Below, in pieces: positions 33,452 through 45,165 of a stretch of DNA of 64,000 nt (position 1 is its first letter; every line of letters begins with the position of its first letter). This DNA comes from Triglochin maritima (Eukaryota > Streptophyta > Magnoliopsida > Alismatales > Juncaginaceae). The DNA lies in NCBI GenBank assembly GCA_963682175.1, contig OY821786.1, positions 31,055,501 to 31,119,500 of the forward strand, written 5' to 3'. A model generated the notes under the pieces. The model worked only from the letters and a program-made list of their open reading frames with translations, was not told where the DNA came from and did no database searches. A program made the translations under genes and the position numbers.

Positions 33452-34666
33452 GTGAAAAAGAAGGGGAAGTGGATCGTAGATAGTGGATGTTCGAGGCACA
33501 TGATGGGAGACCACTCTATTATGTTCAAAACATTGAAATCAAAGAAAGGTGGAACCGTCACATTTTGGGATAATTGTAAAGGTCACATTATTGGCATCGG
33601 CGATATTGGTAATGATTCTACTACTCAAATTCAAAATGTGCTTCTTGTTGATGGTTTAAAACATAATTTGCTTAGTGTTAGTCAATTAACTGATAAGGAA
33701 TTCTTAGTTGTCTTTGATCAACATATTGTATACATCATTTCTAAAGCTACTTTGAAAACCACATTTAAAGGATATAGATATGGAAATGTTTATGTTGTGC
33801 ATGTCGATAGCATTGACTCATTTTCTAAGAAAATATGCTTACTTGCTTCAAATGACGAATCTTGGTTATGGCATAAGAGGTTAGGCCACATTTGTATGAG
33901 CCAACTTCATGAACTTGCTAAATTTGAATTGGTAAGAGGATTGCCCAAATTGGATTTCAAGAAAAATAAACTTTGCAATGCTTGTGAATTTGGATAACAA
34001 TTTAAAAGTTCTTTCAAGTCAATTAACATGGTTTCTACTTCAAAACCTTTGGAACTCTTGCATATGGATCTTTTTGGTCCATCTAGAACCTTAAGTCAAG
34101 GTGGCAAGAGATATGCATTTGTCATCATTGACGATTTTACTCGATTTACTTGGGTTTTGTTTTTTGCAAATAAGAATGAAGCTTTCACGCAATTTGAAAA
34201 ATTTACAAAACGAATTCAAAGAAAAAAAAGTTTGATTTTCAAAATTCGTAGTGATCATGGTGGTGAATTTGAAAATGAAGGTTTTGAGGAATTTTGTGAT
34301 TCTAATGGTATTGAACATACTTTTTCTTTCCCAAGAACTCCTCAACAAAATGGGGTAGTTGAAAGGAAGAATATAACTCTTCAAGAAATGTCAAGAACAA
34401 TGCTTTGTGAAAATGACTTACCAAAGTATTTTTGGTGTGAAGTGGTTAACACGGCTTGTTACATTCTTAACCGTATTTTGATTCGACCAAATTTAAACAA
34501 AACTCCCTTTGAACTTTGGTTTGGAAAACCCCCAAAAATTTCATATTTCAAAGCTTTTGGTTCTAAATGTTTTGTTCTCAATACCAAAGACAATTTAGAC
34601 AAATTTGATGCCAAATCCGATGAAGCAATATTTTTAGGATATTCAAGTAGGAGTAAAGCATATTGA
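33452..34666 (+). pseudogene. Copia pol: protease and integrase, two in-frame stops
   Basis: In one frame, WIVDSGCSRHM (Asp-Ser-Gly protease active site) is followed by the GAG-pre-integrase part SWLWHKRLGHICMSQLHELA and CNAC (HHCC zinc finger). Then come LLHMDLFGPS, IIDDFTRFTWV, IRSDHGGEFEN and RTPQQNGVVERKN, carrying the D, D and E residues of the integrase core. In-frame stops at 33,995-33,997 and 34,664-34,666 interrupt the polyprotein. The integrase would join the cDNA to host DNA; this copy is inactive. Confidence 0.9.
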
Positions 34667-36494
34667 GTTTATAACAAGAGAACTAGTTGTGTAGAAGAAT
34701 CCATGCATGTTCACTTTCAAGAAGAACCATATAAGGATAATTCTAACCTTGATGATGAATTTATTGACCATATTCGTGATATAACAACTCAAGAACAACC
34801 AAATGAAACATCTCGAGAAAAACAAGAGTTTCCAAAAGATTGGCAATATAAGAAGGGTCATCCTAAGGATCTAGTAATTGGTGATGTATCAAAAGGAATT
34901 GTTACTAGGTCTAATGCTCTTGTTATATGTGACTCATATGCATTTATATCTCAACTTGAACCTAACAAAATAGAAGATCCATGTGATGATGAATTTTGGT
35001 TAATAGCTATGCATGAAGAGTTAAACCAATTCATTCGTAATGATGTTTGGGAGCTTGTTCCGAGACCCAAAGATCAAACGGTAATTGGCACCAAGTGGGT
35101 TTTTCGAAACAAACTTGATGAATCCGGGCAAGTGGTTAGAAACAAAGCTCGAGTGGTCGCTCAAGGTTACAACCAAGAGGAAGACATCGACTTTGATGAA
35201 ACTTATGCTCCGGTAGCTCGATTAGAAGCAATTAGAATGTTATTAGCATATGCATCATACATGGATTTTAAACTCTTTCAAATGGATGTTAAAACTGTAT
35301 TTTTTAATGGTTTTATTATGGAAGAAGTTTATGTTAAACAACCAACCGGTTTTGTGAATGAAACATACCCGGATCATGTTTTCAAGCTTAAGAAGGCTCT
35401 TTATGGACTTAAGCAAGATCCTAGAGCTTGGTATGAAAGTTTGAAGACCTTTTTGCTTGAAAACGGATTCACCATGGGAAAAGTTGACACCACATTATTT
35501 ACTAAGACCAAAGATAAAGATTTTATTAATCGTACAAATATACGTTGACGACATTATCTTCGGTTCTACTAATGATTGTCTATGCCAAGAGTTTTCTAAG
35601 TCTATGCAAGGTGAATTTGAAATGAGCTTGATGGGTGAACTCAACTTCTTTCTTGGACTCCAAATCAAGCAAACCTCGGAGGGAAACTTCATCAACCAAA
35701 CCAAATACACAAAAGAATTACTCAAACGATTTGGATATGAAGATAGCAAACCTCACAATACTCCCATGAGCACAAGCTTGAAATTGGATAAAGATGAAGA
35801 AGACAAAGAAGTTGACATTAAAAAATATCGAGGTATGACTGGTTCACTTCTTTATTTAACCGCTAGTAGACCCGATATTATGTTTAGTGTTTGTCTCTGT
35901 TCTCGTTTTGTATCTTGTCCTAAAGAATCTCATATGCATGCGTTGAAAAGAATTTTTCGATATTTGAAAGCTACTTGTGATTTTGGATTGTTTTATCCCA
36001 AGACTCGATCTTTTGATATCATTGCCTATAGTGATGCCGATTATGCCGGATGCAAATCCGATCGGAAAAGTACTAGTGGAGCCTTCCAATTCTTGGGAAA
36101 ATCTTTAGTTTCTTGGTTTAGTAAGAAACAAAATAGTGTTGCACTCTCAACAACCGAAGCCGAGTATGTGGCCGCCGGATGTTGTTGTGCACAAATCCTT
36201 CGGATGAGGCAAACCCTCAAGGATTTGAGACTTGAGTTTCAAACTATACCCATTTTTTGTGATAATACTAGTGCTATAAACTTATCTAAAAATCGAATTC
36301 TTCATTCAAGAGCCAAGCATATAGATGTTCGCCATCACTTTCTTAGAGATCATGCTCTTAAAGGTGATATTGAATTACAATTTATTTCAACACATGATCA
36401 ATTAGCGGATATATTTACTAAACCATTAAATGTTGATCAATTTGATAAAATTAGACAAGAACTAGGGATGTGTAGTGCTAAAGAAATATCATAA
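34667..36494 (+). pseudogene. Copia pol: reverse transcriptase and RNase H, one frameshift
   Basis: The frame at 34,703-35,548 starts with an acidic hinge, then gives FWLIAMHEELNQF, VIGTKWVFRNKLDESGQVVR, APVARLEAIRMLLAYA and LFQMDVKTVFFNG. The frame then shifts near 35,520-35,545, and the RT catalytic box YVDDIIFGSTND follows in the next frame (35,457-36,494). RNase H shows YSDADYAGC, STTEAEYVAA, FCDNTSAINLS and KHIDVRHHFLRD. The C-terminal end LADIFTKPL is normal, so the domain is complete apart from the shift. Confidence 0.9.
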
Positions 36495-36539
36495 TCCATC
36501 TCATTTGCTCAAAATTCATTGCATTGTTTGATTTGTTGG

Positions 36540-37045
36540 TCTGTCCGCACAAAACGGATGACCGAACATGGTTCGGTGAACCGTATTGTGTGTGGACAGG
36601 GATTCGGACTTGGTTTGGATTCAATGTTTCGGTACACCGTGTCATACACGGTCGACCGACGGATTTGTTGTGCTAAAATTAGAAATCTTCCCTGTTCCAA
36701 ATCCATCGGTTATCCGAACCCAATTCGGACGACCGTGACTTTTGGGTGAATTTTTGAATTCTTCATTGATCCCTTTTAAACGTATTTTTTTTTTGAATTC
36801 TTGGGTATCCGCTTTTTTATCAGATGAACGTTGTGGAAAGTTTGGACATCCTTATTTCCCCCACAACAGACGACTGGACACGATTCGGTCTTTCATGATC
36901 GAGTTCCAGTAAAGCTTTATCACTTGCTGTTGTCTTCGTGACGGTATACCGAAGCCCTTTCGGTCGACCGAAGCGTGGTTTTTTCTAGCCGTTGGAACTG
37001 GTCCACCGGTCTTCTGAGACAATAATGGATGACCGTTGGACACGG
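36540..37045 (+). promoter_or_regulatory. Palindromes between copia pol and the env-position ORF
   Basis: Outside the LTRs, about nine more sites occur: CGGATGACCG (36,549), CGGTGAACCG (36,571), CGGTACACCG (36,629), CGGTCGACCG (36,649), CGGTTATCCG (36,706), CGGACGACCG (36,725), CGGTATACCG (36,941) and CGGTCGACCG (36,960). They have the same CGG...CCG half-sites as in the LTRs. Confidence 0.6.
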
Positions 37046-37207
37046 TTTTTCATGTTTGAAACTCCCCAAATTTTCCCATCTTCTATATATTTGGATCCCC
37101 TCTTCCATTTCTATCATCCCCAAAGTCAAAAATCTTCCAAAGCACACTTTTCATCACTTCCTCCCTTTCTCACTTCAAACATTTCATCACTTCCTCCATT
37201 CTTCTTC

Positions 37208-38337
37208 ATGGGTACAAGAAAAATTTGCTCTTCCAAGAAAGCAGTGGAACCACCAACGAAACCCACAACTAGGAGAGGAAAGAAACCCACTCCACCGGCA
37301 AAGAAGACAAGGCTCAACCCCGACATACCTTCTTCTTCTACTAATCCGGCGAGCGAACCCGTCGACGAGTATCTTCGGCCCTTCAAAAATGGCATCTTCT
37401 ACAATCTTAAGGCGGAGGAGCACTACTACACTATTAGTGGTGCAAATCCAATTCTGGAGCGGAAGATCATCCTCTCGGAGATCACCGGACTTCCTAGCAC
37501 CGGTGAGGACACTACAACCTCTCTTGGGAAGATGTTTGTGGCTCTATGAGTCTATTTTTGGAGGTGACTCAACCGGATGTTCCTCAAGATGGCAAACTTG
37601 CCATTCCTCATCTTCCGGTTATTGGTCGTATTCTTTGCCGCTTCATTTCCACCAACCTCTTTGTGCGCAAAGGGAACCACGACGAACTCGGCCACCAAAT
37701 GATGAAGTGCCTCTTCAACCTCTCTACCGGTACTCGCACAAATTGGCCCTTATTTAAAATCAATCATTTGATCTACATTTCCCGGAAGAAGCGAAACTTT
37801 CTCCCTTTTCCCATGTTGATCTCGCTCGTCATCGATCACTTCAACATCCAATTTGACCGCGATCTCTTCAAATCCTCCAAGACGGTCATTGACAAATACA
37901 CCCTCAAATGGATGCGCTCGGGGAAGCAAGCACATGTAGAAGAGGAAGTGGAAGACGATTCCTCTGAAAATGAGGATGATGAAGTCTCCACCGATGCTCC
38001 ACGTTGGTCTCCTCCTCCATACGATGTCGAAGTGAATCCAAATTGGGATCCTAGCTTGTCTCGTGGTCCACGGAGATACGTTCGTCCCGAATGGTCATCC
38101 GGCACAGATGCTCAATCGAACCAACCGGCATGGGCCTATCATCACGAGAAGCTCTTGGACAGGAATTGCAAAGAGATTCATGAAGTTCGGAGTTTAGTAA
38201 ATCGTAACAATCAAGGTATTCAAGACCTCACCTCCGACTTCCAAAACTTCCAATTGTCGACGTCGAACTCGCTGAACGAGATCAACAATCAAATTCGTGT
38301 GGTTGGAGACTCTCGTCAAGCCTTTCTCGACTCGTAA
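37208..38337 (+). pseudogene. Extra ORF in env position (plant transposon protein type), frameshifted
   Basis: Two overlapping frames lie after RNase H: 37,208-37,549 (Lys/Pro-rich basic start MGTRKICSSKK, then IFYNLKAEEHYYTISGANP) and 37,546-38,337 (MSLFLEVTQPDVP, ILCRFISTNLFVRKGNHDEL, NWPLFKINHLIYISRKKR). They meet at ATGA with a frame change. The second has an acidic region (EEEVEDDSSENEDDEVS) and a C-terminal helical tail. The text resembles the 'putative plant transposon protein' family (Transposase_32) found in retrotransposon extra ORFs. Sireviruses often have an env-like gene here, but I see no signal peptide or clear membrane segment, so an envelope role is not supported. The role is unknown. 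Confidence 0.65.
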
Positions 38338-38633
38338 AATGAGATGATGGAGCTTCTTCGAAACATGAACAAGCCGGACAACTAGCCTATCTTTGTTGCT
38401 TGTTCTTGCTTCTTGTTATTTGTTGTGTTTGTTTGCTTTACCATTTGCTTATGTGTGTTTGCTTTTGCATTGGCTTTAAGCCTTATCTTCCCTTTTAAGT
38501 AATGCAATTTCATTTTCATATTGTGTGTCTTTTTGGTCCCCAACTTTCATTATTATGTTCTTTTTGATGGATGTCCAAAGGGGAGAACAAATGGATACAA
38601 ATTGCATAATTCAAATATATGAAACTCATGCAT

Positions 38634-38727
38634 TGAGTAAGGGGGAGTTAACATATCTTTTGCATATTGATAGGGGGAGCACTTACACAATTTGACATTA
38701 GTTTGTCATCATCAAAAAGGGGGAGAT
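38634..38727 (+). other. Copia polypurine tract with upstream copies
   Basis: AAAAAGGGGGAGAT ends right before the 3' LTR start at 38,728 and is the functional-position PPT. Similar AGGGGGAG tracts occur at about 38,640 and 38,681, and a weaker one, AAGGGGAGAAC, at about 38,578. Multiple PPT-like copies are reported for Sireviruses. The PPT primes plus-strand DNA synthesis. Confidence 0.8.
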
Positions 38728-40381
38728 TGTTGGCTTTTTGGCCCTTTAATCCTAATTTTGATGATTAACAAACTAATAATATGCATAACTTCAATTACAA
38801 CATCACACACATCATATTGTCAAATTGCATAGATATTGTGTATTCCTAACAATGTAGGTGATCAAATCAAGGGACTAATCAACTTCAAGATCAAGGCTCA
38901 AGACTTGTAATCAAAGCTCAAGGACTTAATATGTAATTTTCCATTTATTTGAGTTATAGGATCAAATGTACACTCGATGCACAAAAGGATAAACCCGTCT
39001 GTCTCGGTCGACCGTGTCCTTATCGGTTTACCGAACCAGGTTCCCAACGGATAACCGAGTGTCTATCGGTAAACCGTTCCCTATAGAGTCAGTAACCACT
39101 TAATCTCCTAGAACCCTTGTTTCGGTGTACCGAACGTTATTCGGTCAACCGTCGCCTTAGAGTCAGTAGAAAACTTGATCTCCTGGAATCATTGTTTCGG
39201 TGTACCGAACCTTACCCGGTCGACCGTGTACCTATTCCCAGTAGCTTTGAAACTTCCCTGGACATCGCTATTCGGTATTCCGAAACGAGATCGGTCATCC
39301 GAACTTCCATGTGTCTTTAGGCCTAAACCGACTTCATCTTATTGGCCCGCGTGGCACAACTAACTCCACCAAACTTATATTTGCCGTTTAGCCACATCCT
39401 TTGAAACATCCATACCAGTCTACCGATGGAGCTTCAGATTACCGAAGTGTTGTTATATGTAAGATCGTAACGACTATTTTTCCACATAATATTTCGACCG
39501 TTATCGATAAACCAATTTCCCATACAATGTTAGCTGAAAACCCGCACATGTATCAGTCAACCGAACATGCCACGGTCTACCGAACTTGATCACCGAATTG
39601 CACCAAATCTTTACTGTCCACCTTTGAACGGTGAACCGACGATGTCTCGGTCAACCGAAATTAATTATCCGATATTAAGAAAAAGTTACTGGAAGTTGGT
39701 GAACGGTTATCCGGCCTATATTCGGTTAACCGAGTTCTTATGTCTGACCATTTATTCGGATTACCGTGTGGCTAACGGTCGACCGAATATGTCTCGATTT
39801 CTGCCCGAGCTTAAGTCACATCTTGTTTTCCCTTGGTCCAATTCTCACCAACTTACCATAACGGCTCTATTTGTTTTGAAGGCTATATAAGCTTCACTTA
39901 AGAGACACATTCATTACCTTACTTGCCAAATATCAATTCTACTCTTGTGCTCTCATTCTTCAAGCCTTCAAAGCTCCACCAACTCTCATACTTCCACTAA
40001 ATTCACTCCAAGCTTAAATCATATCCTTGAGTGCATTCAAGTTAGAGTTCAACAACCACCTTCAATTTCCATAGTGTTGTAAAGCTTCGAGGAAGCACCC
40101 TCTCGGGTTTCGAGAGGAGATCCGAGAAAGGCGAGGGTGTTCGCAAGGCTCCGATTGTAAGAGGGTTTATCTTCGACCCGGAACGAAGATAATAGTGAAT
40201 TCTCGAGTAGGGATCAGAGGATCGATCGGAACTTGAGGAGAGGACTAGATCACGGTGGTGTGATCGAACCTCTATAAATCTCCGGAGTCATGTTGTGGTT
40301 TGCATTCTTTCCCTTATTGTTTTAATTGTGCAATAGTTTAAGAAAATTGGGAGATAATCTATTCACCCCCCTCTAGATTAG
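38728..40381 (+). repeat. Copia 3' LTR, main part (1,654 bp)
   Basis: Starts TGTTGGC right after the PPT and matches 30,049-31,701. It is interrupted at 40,381 by a solo LTR; the last 17 bases follow at 41,619-41,635. It carries the same palindromes (39,004-39,788) and TATA box (39,882-39,891). Confidence 0.93.
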
Positions 40382-41613
40382 TGATGCATTGCATACATTG
40401 CATCATATGTCTTTCATTTAGATCACTTTTATATCAATAAATGCTATTAAGGTATGTGTTTAGTCTTATTTACAGAATACATGGACCTGAATGCAATTTA
40501 CCCACATCTCGAGCATAAACGCGTGCAAAAGACTCATTTATATCATAAAGACCAAGTTCAAGTTTATAAGGTTACAAATGGAAATGTATCCAAGCATAAA
40601 AGCATTCAAGATCTAATTACAAAAAGAACAACGACTTAAGCACAAAAGTAGCCGGGGACTTAATTGCAAAAAGTCAAGGACCTAATTGCAAATCATGAGT
40701 AGCTTTTATTATTATGGAGAAAATCTAAAGAAAAATCAATGTGAATCTCCATATATATAAAGGAATTAATCCAGAGCTCAAAAGAATGGAAAGAATCAAT
40801 CCAGACGCGCAAAGGAGGATCATATCATACCATAAACACACAGGAAAAATCTGGATCGAATCCGAGCCAAAAAGGTGGCGATTCTTCCGCACCTCATGTA
40901 CAAATTCCGGCGATTTAGCCGCACAAATGTCGATCCGTGTGCTCAAATTTTTACCAATGCTGTATTGACGCGTGTACGTTCCATTTATATATCGGGATCC
41001 CTTGTATCGGCTATAAATAGCCCCGAGAACGATGGTAGAAGGGTCCTTGGCCTTAGACCTAGTTTTTAGTTGTTTTTATTTTCAGTTTTGTACTCTTCAC
41101 TTTAGTAATAAAATTCTGTCTTTTATTTCTTGTTTTTACTTTTCTTTTGTAATGCCTCTAGGATCCCTTCTTCCTCCCTCCATGAGTTTCTAACTCTTTC
41201 CAAAGGGTGGAGGTGACAGATTTAGGGTGAAGAGAAGACGAATGAATGTTATTATTTTAAGTTCGTATTAGTCTATTTTGATTACTTGAGTTTATGTTAA
41301 ATCATTTATCATGTAATGCTTCATAACTAATATGATTTATTATAAGTTTCTGAATTCTCTAATCTAAACCTTAAATCTAAACCTCCACCCAACGGAATTC
41401 ACCTCTTTGTTCTTGTTTTAGTTTTAATTGTTCTTGTTTCTTGCTTTAGATAATTAAAAATCAAAAATCTCAAAACCAACTTATTTCTTCTCTCCTTCTT
41501 TCCCCCAATCAAAATCACACAAATAACAAGATCTCTCCCTCCTTGTGTTTGACCCGTATTTGCCACGTCTTCATTGACGCCGTGCACTTGCAGTATAAAT
41601 TTAATTCACATCA
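40382..41613 (+). mobile_element. Solo LTR inside the copia 3' LTR, 1,232 bp
   Basis: Begins TGATGCATTGC, ends TTCACATCA, and is flanked by a perfect 5-base duplication ATTAG (40,377-40,381 and 41,614-41,618). Interior: TATAAATA at 41,012-41,019, then 'taataaaattctg' (a polyA-like stretch) near 41,105 and the gypsy-type LTR end 'gacccgtatttgcc...cgtgcacttgcag'. The end motif is shared with the gypsy LTRs of this window, but the rest differs, so it belongs to a related family. Only one LTR is present, so it arose by LTR-LTR recombination. Confidence 0.88.
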
Positions 41614-41618
41614 ATTAG

Positions 41619-41635
41619 TGACTGATTAACTTACA
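41619..41635 (+). repeat. Copia 3' LTR, last 17 bases
   Basis: TGACTGATTAACTTACA matches 31,704-31,720 with one change and is followed by the ACATG duplication. It proves that the solo LTR landed within the copia LTR. Confidence 0.9.
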
Positions 41636-41640
41636 ACATG

Positions 41641-44100
41641 TGTGCCGGAACGATTGTATATTGTATAGGGGTGAGATTGAAAACCTACATTCCTGTCCCA
41701 GGTGTAATGTTTCATGATACAAAATGAAACACAGTGGACCGAACCACAATGAAGAGGCTTATGAGATGAAAATCAAAGGACTTCCTGCTAAGATTTTGTG
41801 GTATCTTCTGATAATACCAAGGCTTAAATGTTTGTTTGCGGGTAAGGAGGATTCCAAGAACATGACATGGCATGCTGATCGTGGGAAACCAAATGATCAA
41901 TTGCTACGTCATCCTGCAGATTCACCTCAGTGGATAAAAGTAGATTTTGACTTTCTTGTATTTGGTGAAGAATCCAGGAATGTACGACTTGGACTCTATA
42001 CAGACGGAATGAATCATTTTGGTAGTTTGAGTAGCATTCACAGTTCTTGGCTTGTTCTCCTTGTAATTTACAATCTATCCCCGTTGTTATGCTTGAAACA
42101 CAAATATATTATGTTGTCCTTAATGATTTCTGGTCTGAAACAACTTGGAAACGACATCGATGGGTATTTAAGACCTTTAATTGATGACCTAAAGGGATTG
42201 TGGGATGACAAAGAGCCAATTTTTGATTCTTATCATCAGGAGTCGTTCATAATGTGGGCAATGATATTTTGCATGATTAATGACTTTCCAGTTTATGGTA
42301 ATCTGTCTGGATATTCAGTCGAAGGTCATAAAACTTGTCAAGAAAATACATGCTCTTTGCAATAAGTTAATGGTTCTAAGACAGTCTATCTTGGTCATCA
42401 GAGATTTTTGCCGAACTCCCACCCCTATCGTAGGTTGAAGAAGGCATTTAATGGAAAACAGGAGTTTCAGATTCCGCCAGTTGAAATCAACGTCGAAAAG
42501 GTGTACGATTGTCTAATGAACGTTGAATGTGAATTTGGAAAACCGTACAAACGAGCAAATGACAAAAGTAGTTGTAAAAAAAGATCCATATTTTTGATCT
42601 CCCTTACTGGAAATCTTTACAAGTTAGACATTGTATTGATGTGATGCACGTAGAGAAAAACGTTTATGATGGTCTTGTTGGCACTCTGTTGAACATACCT
42701 GGTAAAATGTAAGATGAATATAATGCAAGACTTGATCTTGTTGACCTTGGTATACGAGCAATGTTGGTACGAGAGAAGAAAGGAGACAGAAATTACGTAC
42801 CTCCAGCTAGTTATACATTGTCTAGAAAGGATAATAGAATTCTATGTCAGTGTTTGCACGATGTAAGCGTTCCACAATGTTATTCTTCAAATATCAGTAT
42901 TCTTGTTGTTTTGAAGGATTTGAAACTTGTGGGGATGAAGTCTCACGATTGTCACACTTTAATGCAACAGTTGTTACTTGTAGCACTGAGATCCATATTA
43001 CCGAAAGATGTTAGACATGCAATAATAAAGTTGTGTTCCTTTTTCAATAAGATTTGCAGTAAAGTGGTCGATTCCATGCAGTTAGATAAGTTGCAGAATG
43101 AAATTGTTGAGACATTATGTCAGTTGGAGATGTTCTTTCCCCCTGGTTTTTTTGACATTATGATTCATCTAGTTATTCATTTGGTTAGAGAAGTTAAATT
43201 GTGTGGACCAGTTTTTTAAGGTGGATGTATCCGTTCGAGCGTTATATGAAAGTGTTGAATGGTTATTGTAAAAATCGTCAAAGGCCAGATGTTAGTATTG
43301 TTGAAGGATACATAACTGAGGAGGTTATCGAGTTTTTCACTGGATACCTAGCAAACACCAAAACTGTTGGACTTCTGAAGAATCGTCATGATAAACGTGT
43401 CGATGGAAAAGGGATACGTGGGATGAAAATGTTAAATTCAAATGGCGAGGACTTAATGACAACATATTTTTATGTGTTGTGCAATGCTAATGAAGTTCAA
43501 CCTTACCTAAATGAACACATGAAGTTTCTAAAGGAAAGATATCCTTTGTGGAGTGATCAACAAGTAATAAATAGTCACAATAAAAATTTCATCTCTTGGT
43601 TCAAAAATGTGGCTTACAAGCGTGATGTTATTAAGACAATACAATGGTTGGCCTACGATCTGCATTCTGTTATTATAAGTTATGATATCAATGGATATTC
43701 TTTCTACACAGTCTGTGAAGATGCCAAAAATGTTGTTCTGAACAGTGGCGTCACCTTAATAGCAGAGTCTTTGCATGTGTCTAGTTATAAAGACAAGAAT
43801 CCTGTATACGTTGACATGTCCCATTACGGTGTAATTGAAGACATATGGGAGTTAGACTTTGTTAAATTCAAAGTACATGTATTTAGATGCAAGTGAGCTG
43901 ATAATAAAAGTGGAGTTCCAGTGGATGACTATGGGTTCACTTTAATTGATTTTTCAAAAAAACGTATAAAGGAGAACATTTTATTTTCACTTCCCAAGCG
44001 AAAAAAGTCTTCTATGTGGCTGATCCATGTGATAAGAAATGGGCAGTAATTCTGGAAGGGAAGAAAAAATTGTATTAGATGATAGTCTGATCGAGTATGA
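41641..44100 (+). pseudogene. CACTA TNP2 transposase, 3' part
   Basis: This continues the gene cut at 30,043. In order: NDCILYRGEIENLHSCPRC, then Transposase_21 text (LTWHAD-like MTWHADRGKPNDQLLRHPA, SPQWIKVDFDFLVFGEESRN, LVIYNLSPLLCLKHKYIMLS, NDFPVYGNLSGYS), VMHVEKNVYDGLVGTLLNIP, a DUF4218 part (SHDCHTLMQQLLLVALRSIL, FFPPGFFDIMIHLVIHLVRE, LRWMYPFERYMKVLNGYCKN) and a DUF4216 part (WFKNVAYKRDVI, DKNPVYVDMSHYGVIEDIWE). Stops or frame changes occur near 41,713, 42,363, 42,645, 43,200 and 43,895. It once supplied the transposase of CT1 and is now inactive. Confidence 0.9.
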
Positions 44101-44204
44101 AGAGACACCACCCTTCTCTAAGCAAGCACCTGAGTTGAACTCAGTAGACAAAGAAATAAATGTTGAGACTTGTATGTTTAGAGATCACCACGGTGAAGGT
44201 ATAT

Positions 44205-44605
44205 GAATTGAAAATCTATTAAGGAAAAATAACAGTAAAGGTGCAAATTTTCTTGTAACACATTGTAATAACCATTTAATGTCTTGACTTTTTATTTTTT
44301 TAATGCCTTGAGTTTATCTTTTATAGTATCATGACTCTGAAAAAGAAACCCACTCCATTAGAGTCTGAAGTCTCGAAGACATACAGTTCACGAGGTCCTT
44401 GTCTCATGAAACAATTCGTGGGGAGAAGAAATAGAGACGGTAGAGTTCCAATCCAGTTTCATGACCGTCTTGAGTTAATAGGTATGATGTCTGATAATTG
44501 GAAAAGTTATTTGGGTAGCTTAGCGAGGGCCAAAGTTGACATTTGTTTGTCGAGTTGGGCCGATGTAGATGAGAAGTTGAAGGACACGATATGGGATAAC
44601 GTGTA
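44205..44605 (+). pseudogene. CACTA second gene, first part (Transposase_24)
   Basis: The open stretch 44,331-44,606 encodes SKTYSSRGPCLMKQFVGRRN, VPIQFHDRLELIG, SYLGSLARAKVDICLSSWAD and KDTIWDNV, the N-terminal part of the Transposase_24 (Ptta/En/Spm) family. It ends at a TAG directly before a GTAATG donor (44,607), and the gene continues at 53,359 after an acceptor TTGTAG, so the gypsy element sits in this intron. In CACTA elements this second product usually works with TNP2, probably in terminus binding. Confidence 0.8.
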
Positions 44606-44998
44606 GGTAATGATTCCATTATAGATTTCTGATTGACATCATTTCATGCTCATATTTGTATCTTATATCCATTATCTTTCACCTAAATAATGCTATGTTA
44701 CGAGTTTTATGTTTAGTTTTCAGGAATAAATAGGTTTGAAGAGATGAAGCATAAAAGGACCCAAAAGCTGGGAAAAAGGACTGAATTGTGAGATCTGTGG
44801 ACAAAGATGCAAGGAAGAAGGACCTGAATGCAAGACCGAAGGACCTAAGAGCAAAACAGAATACTCCTCACCATCATGGGGAGTATTTTGGCAATTCTAT
44901 TCGGGTCGGAGCTCCAACATGCAAAATAGATGCATCAAATACCAACAAAGCCTTCCAGAAAAGCCCACAAGAAATTCCAGAGCGATCCGGACACTGTA

Positions 44999-45037
44999 GA
45001 CCGCTAATTAGCGGTCCAAGACCGCTAGTTGGCGGTC
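44999..45037 (+). promoter_or_regulatory. Twin 18-base palindromes in gypsy 5' LTR
   Basis: GACCGCTAATTAGCGGTC is a perfect 18-base palindrome; three bases later follows GACCGCTAGTTGGCGGTC, a near-perfect one. The pair lies about 120 bases upstream of the TATA box. It recurs in the 3' LTR (52,263-52,301) and, in modified form, in the leader (46,200-46,238). Confidence 0.75.
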
Positions 45038-45157
45038 ACTTTTGGCCCAAATGCGCTCAAATTTCTCCTGGACTTGTATTAATGTTCATTTAGGCTATTT
45101 TTGGTGTTTGTTTAGTCCCACATCGGGGGATTGTCCCGGTTTGCCTTTTTCCATGGC

Positions 45158-45165
45158 TATAAATA
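45158..45165 (+). promoter_or_regulatory. Gypsy LTR TATA box
   Basis: TATAAATA following 'ccatggc', with the same text at 52,422-52,429 in the 3' LTR and a reverse equivalent in relic LTR C. Probable core promoter of the element. Confidence 0.75.

Larger units (their letters stand above)
30049..41635 (+). mobile_element. Ty1-copia retrotransposon, Sirevirus-like, about 10.35 kb
   Basis: It is flanked by a perfect 5-base duplication ACATG (30,044-30,048 and 41,636-41,640) and inserted in TNP2. It has LTRs of 1,672 and 1,671 bases, a tRNA-iMet-type PBS, gag, protease-integrase-RT-RNase H in copia order, a further ORF after pol, and several AGGGGGAG tracts before the 3' LTR. This layout, the length and the palindrome-rich LTRs fit the Sirevirus (SIRE/Maximus) lineage. 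A solo LTR sits inside the 3' LTR. Gag and pol carry stops and frameshifts. LTR differences counted by eye (about 37) suggest roughly 2% divergence. Confidence 0.93.

Noticed and set aside
37029..37757. 242-codon open frame overlapping the env-position ORF
   Set aside because: It is an alternate frame (Ser/Arg/His-rich) of the same region; the other two frames have the family-like sequence.
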